Assembly: GCA_018398765.1 (NCBI GenBank)
Contig: JAHBMJ010002810.1
Span: 1 to 15,774 of the forward strand
Direction of reading: 5' to 3'
From: Chromera velia
Lineage: Eukaryota > Sar > Chromeraceae
DNA: 15,774 nucleotides
The notes beneath the pieces were generated by a model. It was not told the origin of the DNA and did not search any database. It worked only from the letters and a program-made list of their open reading frames with translations. The position numbers were made by a program, and so were the translations under genes. Positions 1 through 8,723 of the stretch are shown one piece after another (position 1 is the first letter of the stretch; every line of letters starts with the position of its first letter).

Positions 1-935
1 TGCAGCAGCAGTGCCTCGTATATAGAGATGTCGAATGATGTCGTCGTCAAGCTGTCAGAGAAGCTCAGACTTTCAGATTCAAACTGAAAACGCAACCGTT
101 ACGTAGACATGTTCAAGACAGGTGTCAGCACATGCAGTTTGGACTTTGAGGAGACGGCCGCGCGCGCGCGGGATCGCATCGGGATCGCAAAAAGGGAATG
201 CCACTGCATGCAGCACGCTGCAGTAACAGAGAGACGCGCGAGCTTTGACAATGCTTTGACCTTTTGGAGCTGTCAGAGTTGCCTCGAGTGACACGAGTCG
301 AGTTCAACAGATTCGTTGCCATCTTTTTGTAGGCTTTCACGGAATGATTCGACCATGCACCCGACAACTTGCTCTAGCTCCCATTCAGAGACCAGCATTC
401 ATTTTAAAGGGCTTCCAGATTGTCTCTTGCCTCTCAAGTCTCCATCGATATATAGACGGCCTTTGTTTGCCTTTGAAGGGATTGTTGTATCGCTCAGGAG
501 GCTTTGACTCCTTCATGCAAGTGTGACAGACAGAGTTCGACATAGAAGCAAATCAAGGCACTGATCGTGCACTGTCTTGGGAAGGGAGAAAACTACGAAG
601 CTGTTGGCAACAAAGTTGCGCAAGGAGTTTCCAACCGTCCCTGCACGTGCGCTTCGATTTCATCTACTTTTGGGTGTTGTCTACTTCAGATCTCTTGTGT
701 GTGTCTCCCTAGCTGGTGACCCCCTCGAAGATCGTCAAATATCGAATCAAGTCAGTGATCGAGAGAGTGAACTTCCAGGCACACTATTGCGATCACTTTG
801 TTGCTCGAGCTCTGCGTTGTAATATTCACTCTTTGCTGTGGCAAGGTCGAAGCACACCTGGTGTTTGGCTTTTGATATGCGTGCAGAGATCACTCGATCG
901 GGAGCTCGCGTTTGTGTTTCCCGTCAACTTGACGT
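1..935. other. 5' flank without a supportable gene
   Basis: Only short open frames (up to about 108 codons, several lacking an ATG) occur on both strands, with no recognisable domain and no shared splice pattern. I see no RNA gene. The segment probably holds the promoter and 5' UTR of the plus-strand gene starting at 936. A TATA-like stretch lies near 448-454, but it is too far from the start codon to call a promoter. Confidence 0.4.
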
Positions 936-3125
936 ATGACGATCAAGATGATGGAGGCGGACACGGGTGTTGTGCTTTTTGCCTGTTCCGGTGTGGAGCC
1001 TCGGGAGCGGCAGGCGCTGGTGGTTGTCGGGAGCAGCTCTGAGCTCGGAGGGTGGGACGTGAGTCGCGGTGTCGCCCTCCATCAAGTGAAGAACCCTGCC
1101 TTCTCAGACGTGTGGATGTCCTTTCCGATACGGCACAGTGCTGGCTCTGAAGTCCGATTTCAGTTTGCCCTTGTCACACCAAGTGCCGACACTGAGTCTC
1201 TTCAACCAATGACGTTTGACGACCGAAGATTGGTGGTAGACGGTCTCAAATCCTCATCTGCAGTCATTTCAACGATCTCAGCAGCAGCTTCTTCACACAG
1301 TCGAAGTCAGGACTGTTGTTGGTGCGTGTGGGGGGAGCCTTTGGGGTGTGGGCCGCGGGAGGTGGAGGTCGTTAGTGGTCGGTTTGTGTTGTTTGGTGGG
1401 CGTTGGGGAATTGGGGAGACACAGGTGAGTCCGTTGAGATTGGAAGACATGGTGTTAGCGCAGCAGCAACTCGAACCTGAAAAGGACACGCCACCCTCTG
1501 TCTTCTCAGAGATAGAAAATGAAAAAGAGAATGAGTGGCAGAAGGAGGGTTCGATCGCTGGGGAGAAATTCGGAGGTCCGCATGAGGGGGACTTCACAGT
1601 CAGTGATGTCTCGCTTTCTCTTTCCGGGAGTGTCCTTTCTGCTGCTCCTTCGACTGGCAGTTGGGCAGAGAGAGTGGGTGGGGAGGAAAGAGAGAAGGGA
1701 AGAGAGACAGATATACAACCAGAAACTGAGCTTGCAGAGCGCAGAAGCAAGGCATCGGGACAGCAGGTTGGTGGCGGTGGGAGGGTGTCCTTGAGCGAGA
1801 TCAGTGAGGCAGCGGGGGGAAGGGTGGGAGTCGTGCCTGCCTCTGAGACGGCACACATTCTTATGGCGTCTGCTGACTCTGCTGAGAGCGACGGTGAGTC
1901 TGTTCCCTGGGGTCATTCTGAGACCTTTGCATCTGTGCATCTGCACAGGCGGGGAGATGATGTTATGGCAGGGGAAAGGGTCCATGGCATTTCTGATCAG
2001 ACAATTCGATTCGCACCTGCAGCTCTGAAAAGATGGGAGGGCATGAGGGGGCAAGGGGTGGGGGTGTTGGGAGGGAAGAGTGCAGAGAGTGTGAAAGGTC
2101 TGACGGGGAGACGTGGTCCTTTTCTGATAGTTGGGGAGAATCGGTCGTCGTGTGAGATGCAGACAGAAGGGGCGTCTGTGTGTCCGTCTGCCGTGTGTGA
2201 GGGTCCGAAGCGCCGCCGTCTCTCTTCTCTTTCCGTTGCCGTCTCCGAATCTCAGCTTGACATGTCATTGAGAAGAGGTGAACAGACGTTGATATTTCCC
2301 TGTCCGTCTATCCCACAGCAGCACTCCCGTTTTCCGAAGAGCCGTCTCTCCTTTGACAGCGTCGGAAGGAATCAGGCCGACGGCGCGTGTCAGCGTGAGG
2401 CTGCAGTCTGCGGATTGTCCAAAGAGGAGGAAACGCAAAGGGGATCGACAAACTGGGGGGGAAACACCACGAAGGCTACCAAGAGACCCCTCTGCCCCCC
2501 TGACCGCTGTCACTCAGACTGCAGGGGGGCAGAGGGGGAGCACCCCGTCGCTTGCAACAGGGACGTCCAGCAGCACCCCGCGGGTAGAGACGGTAGTACT
2601 GAAAATATTGGTGTGAGAAGAAACGGGAAAAAGAGAGAGCACACAAGAGAGGTCAAGAGAGACCGGCACGGAAATATCCTCTGTCCACATGAAAAAGTAC
2701 GCTCCAGATGCAAAGAGTGTGGAGGGAAGGGTATTTGCGAGCACGGTCGGCAGCGACACCAGTGCAAGGATTGTGGTGGGAAGGGCATCTGTGAGCACGG
2801 ACGGCAGCGACACACGTGCAAGGAGTGCGGAGGGAAGAGCCTCTGTGAGCACGGCCGGCAGCGTTCTAAGTGCAAGGAGTGCGGAGGGAAGGGCATCTGT
2901 GCGCATGGTCGCCCGCGACACCAGTGCAAGGATTGTGGAGGGACAAGCATCTGTGAGCACGGTCGCAGGCGCTGTCAGTGCAAGGAGTGCGGAGGGAAGA
3001 GTATTTGTGAGCACGGCCGGCAGCGCTACTTTTGCAAGGACTGCGGAGGGGGGGCCTTCTGTGTTCACAGAAAAGACCGTCGATACTGCCATGAGTGCAA
3101 GCAGGTTTCTTCTCTTCCTCCTTGA
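936..3125 (+). CDS. CBM20-like domain protein with C-terminal CxH-CxxC zinc-knuckle repeats
   Basis: A 729-residue open frame, apparently intronless. Residues 11-103 resemble a CBM20 starch-binding domain: strand VVLFACSG, the hallmark VVGSSSELGGWD (30-41), a tryptophan at 60 and strand VRFQFALV. CBM20 modules bind starch or glycogen in amylases, glucan dikinases and laforin. The second site-1 tryptophan of classic members is not evident here, so glucan binding is uncertain. Residues 130-580 are low complexity, rich in Ser, Gly, Glu and Arg, with a possible nuclear signal PKRRR. Residues 583-721 are eight modules of C-x-H-x6-C-x2-C, likely zinc-binding; the sequence then ends with a short tail. 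No catalytic domain is visible. The ATG at 936 is chosen because it precedes the CBM20 strand; ATGs at 948 and 951 are equally possible. A consensus splice donor at 1425 leaves the middle part uncertain. It could be a fusion of two genes. Confidence 0.7.
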   Translation: MTIKMMEADTGVVLFACSGVEPRERQALVVVGSSSELGGWDVSRGVALHQVKNPAFSDVWMSFPIRHSAGSEVRFQFALVTPSADTESLQPMTFDDRRLVVDGLKSSSAVISTISAAASSHSRSQDCCWCVWGEPLGCGPREVEVVSGRFVLFGGRWGIGETQVSPLRLEDMVLAQQQLEPEKDTPPSVFSEIENEKENEWQKEGSIAGEKFGGPHEGDFTVSDVSLSLSGSVLSAAPSTGSWAERVGGEEREKGRETDIQPETELAERRSKASGQQVGGGGRVSLSEISEAAGGRVGVVPASETAHILMASADSAESDGESVPWGHSETFASVHLHRRGDDVMAGERVHGISDQTIRFAPAALKRWEGMRGQGVGVLGGKSAESVKGLTGRRGPFLIVGENRSSCEMQTEGASVCPSAVCEGPKRRRLSSLSVAVSESQLDMSLRRGEQTLIFPCPSIPQQHSRFPKSRLSFDSVGRNQADGACQREAAVCGLSKEEETQRGSTNWGGNTTKATKRPLCPPDRCHSDCRGAEGEHPVACNRDVQQHPAGRDGSTENIGVRRNGKKREHTREVKRDRHGNILCPHEKVRSRCKECGGKGICEHGRQRHQCKDCGGKGICEHGRQRHTCKECGGKSLCEHGRQRSKCKECGGKGICAHGRPRHQCKDCGGTSICEHGRRRCQCKECGGKSICEHGRQRYFCKDCGGGAFCVHRKDRRYCHECKQVSSLPP
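2682..3098 (+). repeat. 54-bp tandem repeat coding for eight CxH-x6-CxxC modules
   Basis: Units start at 2709, 2763, 2817, 2871, 2925, 2979 and 3033, exactly 54 bp apart and in frame, with half units at each end (CPH at 2682, CHEC at 3087). A typical unit reads CKECGGKGICEHGRQRHQ. Because the array opens with C-x-H and closes with C-x2-C, the natural module is C-x-H-x6-C-x2-C joined by a five-residue GGxxx linker, eight times over. All 32 Cys/His ligands are intact. The last two residues of each unit vary most (HQ, HT, SK, HQ, CQ, YF, RY), and the residue before the second Cys alternates Glu and Asp. Metal binding is inferred; the spacing does not match the EsV-1-7 motif of brown algae. Confidence 0.85.
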
Positions 3126-3587
3126 TCCATGTGTTTCCTTTTTCACTTCTGCTGTCTGTCTAGGCTCTCCAACTCTCTCTTCTTTCAGTTGAGTGCAGTA
3201 TCCGATCTGTGTTGCTTGTAGAGCGGTTTTGTTGCTCCAAAGGGGGGAGGATTCCGCACTGCCAAAGGGAAGGGGAGGAGAGTCTGTGAAACATCGCCTC
3301 GATCGCTCTCCCTCTGAGGATCTCCTTTCTTTTCCACCTCAGCAGCCATGCTTTCGCTTCCCCGTCTCGATTTGTTCCCTTCTCTTTGTCTGAGGTCCTT
3401 CTATTGCTTGATTTGCTCTTTGTGTGCATTCAATTTGTTTGAGGAAATTCTTCTTCTGCCTTGCTTGCATGCTCTGATCTGCACTTTTGGGTCGGATCAA
3501 TCGATAGGAGAATGCGAATGACATCGCTTGTCTGGAAGACAAAACGGAGGGCTCTGAGAAGTCATCTCTTCGTGCAGTAGAAAAAGG
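3126..3587. other. Non-coding spacer after the zinc-knuckle gene
   Basis: This is pyrimidine-rich sequence directly after the TGA at 3123-3125. It probably holds the 3' UTR. I see no AATAAA signal on the plus strand and no convincing open frame on either strand. Confidence 0.4.
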
Positions 3588-3765
3588 GGGGGAAGAGTAT
3601 CTGTGAGGCAGGAGCCACACAGGCACTGCTGCTTCTGCAAGAATTGGAGAGGGAAGGGCATCCATGGTAACGGAAAGGACCGAGGATACTGCCAAGAGTG
3701 CCAGAGGTCTCTTCTCTTCCTCCTTGATCCATTTCTCTCCTTCTCTTCTCGTCTGTTGTCCTTCC
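3588..3765 (+). pseudogene. Decayed duplicate of the 3' end of the zinc-knuckle gene
   Basis: This stretch aligns with about 2989-3163. It begins with the same GGKSICE coding run, then shifts frame by one base after the Glu codon, and continues in the second frame as CKNWRGKGIH...KDRGYCQEC, matching CKDCGGG...KDRRYCHEC of the intact gene. The cysteine of the final CxH pair is lost and two residues are inserted before the last CxxC. The similarity runs on past the stop codon: a 23-bp stretch is identical at 3108-3130 and 3710-3732, so the copy includes the start of the 3' UTR. It is best read as a genomic duplication followed by decay. An alternative 3' exon is less likely because of the frameshift. 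Confidence 0.65.
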
Positions 3766-3843
3766 CGCATGTGTCTGTCGAGAGCTCTCCTGTTCAGTTC
3801 CCTACGCCCCCTTCCTTTTCTCTGCATGCATGAAAGATCAATC

Positions 3844-3889
3844 GTCTGTCTTTCTGTCTGTCTGTCTGTGTCTATCTTTCTGTCATGTT

Positions 3890-3926
<37 letters not shown>

Positions 3927-3957
3927 GTACGTGTCTGTCTGTCTGTCTGTCCGTCCG
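3844..3957. repeat. (CTGT)n microsatellite
   Basis: About 114 bp of CTGT units interrupted by TTTC, TATC, CATG and TACG variants, ending in CCGT. It creates a long spurious open frame on each strand. Confidence 0.95.
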
Positions 3958-4660
3958 AAAGAAAGGAAGCGATTCGGAAAAAGTGAAGTGACGAACAGAC
4001 GATATAGTCTGTCTGCACTCACTCTCTGTCCTTTTTGTTATCGATTTCGTGGGAAAGACCCCCCTCGATTGTCCTTCTCACAGTCTCGTTGGCTGTGTGC
4101 TGCTCTTCTTTCTCTGGCTATTAGGCGATAGGACTCGGTCTGATCGAGTCTTAGACTCAGATCTTTGTATGCTGAATGGTGCGTTCCTCATCTTATTTCT
4201 GATTCTCACCCGATTCTAGTCATCATGGGGCAAGTGCTTATTCTCTGTGCAATCTGACACTTAGCTGGCACTGCATATGGACCGCGTTTAGGGACTGCAG
4301 GGACTTTTAAATGATACATCTAGTGATACATCACCATAATCGTGATTTAGGCATCACTATAATTAATTAGGATATGAATTATTCATTTTTCCTGAATAAT
4401 TTAATTGTATAGTATGATTGGCATCTTAAGATAGGAAAGGATAATTAAGATTTTATGTTATGGGTAATATGGGAATCTTCGTGGTCCAGTGCTGGATATC
4501 GACCTAAATATTGACTTACCCTGATGTGGTTTCGCGAGATCTAGTTGACCTCTCTTGTTAAAGAGAGAGCGTCGGCTAGAGCGTCGGGTTTCTACAAGCT
4601 CGTTAGTGGGGAAGTCCCGGCCGTTGATCAAGTTTGTGCTAATTTCTTTTCATAAAAAAA

Positions 4661-5014
4661 TCTAGGCCCTGCACTAAAAAATTCCAAAAAAAAAAAAATT
4701 AAAAACTTCATTTTTTTTTTTTTTTGGAATTTTAGAACAAAATCAATAGGAAAATTGATCACTGAATTCATCACTATTCCAGGGTTATGATCTCTACCAA
4801 TCGAAAATAATCCTTCGCTGCCGGTAATTGCCGGTCTCAGCAGTCTGCTGGCAATAGAGATTTCTTACAACCTTCGACTAGACCTTCGATCACCAACAGA
4901 TTGAAGTGCTTTACTGGCAGTTTTAGTTTTATAAAATTCTTTAAAAAAAGAAATTAAGACCTTCATTTTTTTATTTTTTTTTTAGAACTTCATAGTGCAG
5001 CCTGAGGGCCTAGA
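4661..5014. mobile_element. Possible fold-back/MITE-like element with inverted ends
   Basis: The left end reads TCTAGGCCCTGCACTA (4661-4676). The right end (4993-5014) is its reverse complement, TAGTGCAG then GGCCTAGA, split by a six-base insertion. Both ends are flanked outside by runs of A. Inside are two related A-run/CTTCA/T-run segments (about 4684-4735 and 4942-4992), and near the exact centre a hairpin (4827-4855) with CAGCAG/CTGCTG and ATTGCC/GGCAAT arms. There is no coding capacity, so any mobility would be non-autonomous. Target duplications cannot be judged because the flanks are A/T-rich. Confidence 0.45.
4677..4733. repeat. Long A-run/T-run hairpin
   Basis: AATTCC followed by 13 A, a loop of about 12 bases including TTAAAAACTTCA, then 15 T followed by GGAATT. 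It would form a nearly perfect stem of over 20 bp and lies just inside the left end of the fold-back element. Confidence 0.8.
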
Positions 5015-5670
5015 AAAAATCAGTAGGTCGATGAATGACTCACACATGCAGAGTCCCACTCTAGCTCACACTTTAGCCAGGCTATAGACTTTAGGGCATT
5101 GACACACTATTGAATTTAAAGCATAACAAAAATTTTGAAGCTATGTCACCGCAGATAATGACGCTAATTATGTGGCTAATATATTTTCTGATTCTCTGAT
5201 AATTCTCAATTATTCTAAATTAAATTAAGTTTGAATGATATTACATCATAACTACGAATTAGACTACGAATTATAGGCCTTCAAAGTTCAAACTTTAGTT
5301 TGAGTTTTTAAAGCGAGTTTACATGAGTTTACTAAGCCTTGAGCATCAATTGCGGGTTGAAATCTACATCTAGAGTCTACATGCAAACTAATTCACCCCC
5401 CTGCTTTAGCTCTCCTTATTGTATGCCCATCTAGATGCCCACCCGCATTTGAAATTATTTTGAGTGATCGGATGAAGATAAATCCACAACATAGAGATAA
5501 ATGAAAAAGGCGAAGAAAGGCGGCCCGGGAGTGAAGCATCTGGTGGACTTCAGGTGGAGCCTAGCTCCTGGCGGTCCATGTTCAGGCAAGTACGGACCGT
5601 ACGGTACTAGAATCTAGTAGAGACAATGCCGACTTGGGTCTCGGCGTCGAGTCAGCGATGCATGCATGTA

Positions 5671-5716
<46 letters not shown>
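5671..5716. repeat. (CT)n microsatellite
   Basis: 46 bp of CT dinucleotides with a single TTT interruption. Confidence 0.95.
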
Positions 5717-5717
<1 letters not shown>

Positions 5718-6198
5718 ATTGTCTTTTATTTTCTCTCAATTTCCTTCTTCCCCCTGGAGTCCCCCATGGACGTCCACCAGTAACAAAGTTACAGCAGATG
5801 GGAAAGAAAAAAGGCGGCCAAAATTCGGCCCAAAAATGACGCGGGGAAGGAGGAAACAAGAGAGAAAGAGGAAAGGCCTAATTTCAACGACCTACCGGTC
5901 GCCCCGAGGGTCGCCCCCCCTCGAGCTCCCTCACGAGCGGCTGCCTGCATGACTTTCTGGGTGTTTCGGTAAGACTGAATGCATTCTGGCGGTCGTGCCC
6001 TTTCTTCAACTGTTTTGTGAAGTATGACCCACGTCGATTTGAAGTTTTGAGCCTCTAAGTGCTCCCACAGACAGTCGCTGTTTCTCGGCTTCCCTGCCCG
6101 ACAGAAGATTCTTCTGAAATAGTAAAATAACAGTTGGAGCCTATAGGGGATAGGAGGGAGAGTTTGCAAGTGTCTTTTCAGCCACAACCCTCTGTCCA
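5717..6198. other. Spacer downstream of the UIM/GW-repeat gene
   Basis: This lies immediately 3' of the minus-strand gene ending at 6199 and likely includes its 3' UTR. A minus-strand open frame of 137 codons (5789-6202) overlaps the end of that gene by four bases, but it has no recognisable domain and its composition is not protein-like, so I treat it as chance. No canonical AATAAA is seen on the minus strand here. Confidence 0.4.
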
Positions 6199-7068
6199 TC
6201 AACCCAGGTCGCTTGTCTGCTCTCCTGCTGCTTTTTTGCCATGCGCCTTCAAGTTCTCGTTCTCTTTTCGCAGAGCCTCCAGCTCCTCCTTGAGACTCTC
6301 TAAATGAGAATTGGACTCTGCAAGCTCTGTGGCTAGCCTCTCCATTTCTGCCTGAAGAGAAAGCTTCTCAGCCACGCAGTCGTCACGAGAACAGCTGAAA
6401 CCGTCTGTATCATCCCTCTGCGTAGTATCCCCCGCCGCTGCCGCTGCTGCAGCAGCAGGCTGGGATGAAGACGAGGAGAAGACGGAAACACCAGGCGCGG
6501 CCGTAGAGGAGGAAGACGATGAGGATGATGAAGGACCACCGGAGCAGCCTCCCGAGATCGAGACAGAAAGAGACAAAGCAAGGGCTTCTCGCATATCTCT
6601 TTCAAACGCAGCATCAGCATCCGCTTGGGTCGTGCTCCCCCATCCACCCCCCCGTCCCTGATTTCCCCACTGCTCATTCCCCCACCCACCCCCTGAGTTT
6701 CCCCACCCACTCTCCCTGCCACCCTCATCGGGCCACCCGCTTTCTCTACCGCCCCTATCTGGCCACCCACGCTCTCCATTGCCCTCATTTCCCCACCCAC
6801 TTTGTGTGACAACGCCGTCTCCTCCTCCGTCTCTAGCGCTGCCCTCTCCCCACACAGCGTTCCCCCCGTCTCCCCACCCGCTGCCTCTGTCTGCCAGCCC
6901 ACTGCCTCTTGCACCTTCCTCACACGGCTCATCGGCACCCCCACTGCCAGATTCCTCTCCCGTTCTCAACACGCCGTCCCCGTCTCTCCCTTCCCCGTCT
7001 CCTGCGGCACCCTCTTTGCCGATCTCGCTTGTGCATTCATTGCCTGCTTCTCGTCCACTCAGGGGCAT
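6199..7068 (-). CDS. GW/WG-repeat protein with UIM-like motif and C-terminal coiled coil
   Basis: A single 289-residue frame. The ATG at 7068 is supported by an in-frame TGA four codons upstream. Residues 63-144 are a Gly-rich tract with nine tryptophans, each next to glycine (GWG, VWG, GWP, QWG), partly built from a GGRESGWP/GGRESGWGN repeat. Residues 154-168, AFERDMREALALSLS, match the core of a ubiquitin-interacting motif (acidic start, hydrophobic-x-x-Ala-x-x-x-Ser), although the usual acidic residue after the serine is Val. Poly-Ser (about 180-189) and poly-Ala (205-212) follow. Residues 233-275 form a heptad-patterned coiled coil (EKLSLQAEMERLATELAES onward). Many WG/GW proteins bind Argonaute, but low-complexity Gly-Trp tracts also arise by repeat slippage. 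It is probably a cytosolic or nuclear adaptor that binds ubiquitin; the name is unknown. It lies 1.65 kb downstream of the UBX-domain gene on the same strand. Confidence 0.65.
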   Translation of the reverse strand: MPLSGREAGNECTSEIGKEGAAGDGEGRDGDGVLRTGEESGSGGADEPCEEGARGSGLADRGSGWGDGGNAVWGEGSARDGGGDGVVTQSGWGNEGNGERGWPDRGGRESGWPDEGGRESGWGNSGGGWGNEQWGNQGRGGGWGSTTQADADAAFERDMREALALSLSVSISGGCSGGPSSSSSSSSSTAAPGVSVFSSSSSQPAAAAAAAAGDTTQRDDTDGFSCSRDDCVAEKLSLQAEMERLATELAESNSHLESLKEELEALRKENENLKAHGKKAAGEQTSDLG

Positions 7069-8607
7069 CTCTGCGTCTCACAAAATTCTATCGGGATCGA
7101 ATGGGAATCAATCGACTGTTCATCAACGAAATGTTGCAACCTCGCCAAACGGTAAAGTTGAGGTTCATCACTCTGACTCCGGTCGGCATGAAGTTTAGAA
7201 GGGAAACGTCTCGCGCTTGATTGATCAAGAAACAGGAATGTCAAATGCACCCATCACGAGTGGAATCGTGTACTCAGGAACATATGCAAAGGAAGTGTCT
7301 TGCACAGTAAGTTGCACTCAGTACAGTTTAGTGCGTGTCGTGCAGTCTATTCGCGTGGAGACGGTCACGGAGACGTGCGTGCGTCAGGAAACCGTCTACG
7401 CCGTCTCCGGGAATCCGGCCATATCCGGCCGTCTCTGTGAAGAGAGCCAGCTTCTTATTTTCGTCAATCACTTTTCTTCTACTTTAATTCTTCACGGCAA
7501 GATCAAGAAGCTTGCTCCTAGAATCGACACTAAATGAGACTAACAGGAAAAAGCGCGGAACCTTCGGACAAACTAGGCTTGATCCGCCCCTCATATATGA
7601 GGCCGCAGCATATGATAAAAACCTCGATCACAGTTTACATATTCCTTCTCTCTTTTCCTACCATAATCGGACCAGTCTCAGGTGACTTCCACCCATTTTT
7701 TTTGGAAAATAACTCTGCTTACTACTGTTTAGTACAGTGCTTAAACTACGAGGCTGCTCGTAAATTTCTAAATTGGAACCACCGCAATAAAAAAGACAAG
7801 TTCCTTTATTTTAATCTTTATTTTCATGTACTGCATGTTCCTTCTACTACCTTCTATAGATTTTCGTGCAGTATCTCTTCTCTCCTCTTCCTATATCTAC
7901 TAGATTGCTAAATGAAATCTAATAAAAGTCGGTAAAATCTTAGTTAAAATTCCGTAAAACCCTATAGAAACGTAGGATTTTAATCCCCACTCAAAACCCC
8001 ATAAAATTCTAGCCATCTGCAGAGTAATTACACCGCGGCGTTAAATGCCAAGTCAATTAATATCTTAGATTCCTAGTTAATATCTGAAGATTCAAATGAC
8101 CAATAAACTAACTAATAAACTATAATAGATTTGTATTAAACTCAGACATGAAGTTTCTTTGTTTTTATGAGCAGTTTTAAACTTTTGTTTACGTTTCAAT
8201 TGCACACACCAATTGATGTTCAACAGTTCAAGATACGAATTTCATGCGTATTCATGCCCAACCGTCCCTTTCATACGTTTACTTCAAAATTGTTGCAACC
8301 GAAAGTAGAATTTACTGTAGAAACTGAATTATTGAATTGGATGTTGTACAAGATTGGTCCACGCCACGCTGGATGCCTTCAATGCCTCATGCAACTTGCG
8401 GGCCCTCAAGCCACAGAACCTCCGACCCCGCCCCCCTCCTTCCCATTTGCTTTCTTTTCCTTGTCCCTCTCCCCTCTCTCCAGAGGCGCGTATCTTTTCG
8501 CACAGGAAGGGACCAGATCCCCCCCCATGCAGACCTGACCAATCTCTCTAAGTTCAGGCATCTGTAATCCCCACCACCCACCTTTCTATCAGTCTCACGG
8601 TAACCTT
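7069..8607. other. Spacer between the two minus-strand genes
   Basis: No gene is supported. The part next to 7068 is likely the 5' region of the GW/UIM gene. Positions 7530-8350 are AT-rich with short chance frames (up to 125 codons) of no recognisable family. A perfect 14-bp palindrome, CCTCATATATGAGG, lies at 7589-7602, and ATCCGGCC is doubled near 7413-7430. I see no RNA gene. Confidence 0.45.
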
Positions 8608-8613
8608 TTTATT
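8608..8613 (-). promoter_or_regulatory. Putative poly(A) signal AATAAA of the UBX-domain gene
   Basis: AATAAA on the minus strand, 110 nt after the TGA of the UBX gene (8724-8726), is at a suitable distance for a 3' UTR. Whether this lineage uses AATAAA is not shown by the sequence. Confidence 0.3.
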
Positions 8614-8723
8614 CCCACCCCTCGCACCCGACAGTCGTGACGAATGCACAGCACGTACTGCAACTACAGGCCCTAGCTCTAATGCCTCGATCCGCATGTC
8701 GAATTCAATTGAATGAAATCGAA

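Larger units (their letters stand above)
4131..5500. other. AT-rich island without genes
   Basis: Base composition changes sharply near 4130-4280, from mixed, CT-rich sequence to AT-rich sequence, and changes back near 5500. No open frame over 60 codons exists on either strand, and no tRNA or rRNA signature is seen. It contains a fold-back element (4661-5014), a short hairpin at about 4550-4567, a small CAAAC/GTTTG palindrome near 5290 and a doubled ACTACGAATTA near 5251. It could be old intergenic DNA or a decayed mobile element. Confidence 0.6.

Noticed and set aside
1307-2054. Minus-strand frames of 182-183 codons opposite the CBM20/zinc-knuckle gene
   Set aside because: They are Ser/Pro/Leu-rich shadows of the low-complexity coding strand with no domain.
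2682-3098. CRISPR array, suggested by regular 54-bp spacing
   Set aside because: Units are contiguous and coding, with no unique spacers, in a eukaryotic gene.
2510-3146. Repetitive minus-strand and shifted plus-strand frames across the zinc array
   Set aside because: The 54-bp period makes every frame look repetitive; only the frame of 936-3125 keeps Cys/His ligands.
3339-4022. 227-codon minus-strand frame with DRQTDRQTDRQ repeats
   Set aside because: It is a translation of the CTGT microsatellite and the decayed duplicate, not a protein.
4541-4640. Possible structured RNA or tRNA around the CTCTCTT/AAGAGAG hairpin
   Set aside because: No T-loop GGTTCGA-type box, acceptor stem or cloverleaf could be drawn.
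5789-6202. 137-codon minus-strand frame abutting the GW/UIM gene
   Set aside because: No domain, and it overlaps the stop of a better gene; likely 3' UTR.
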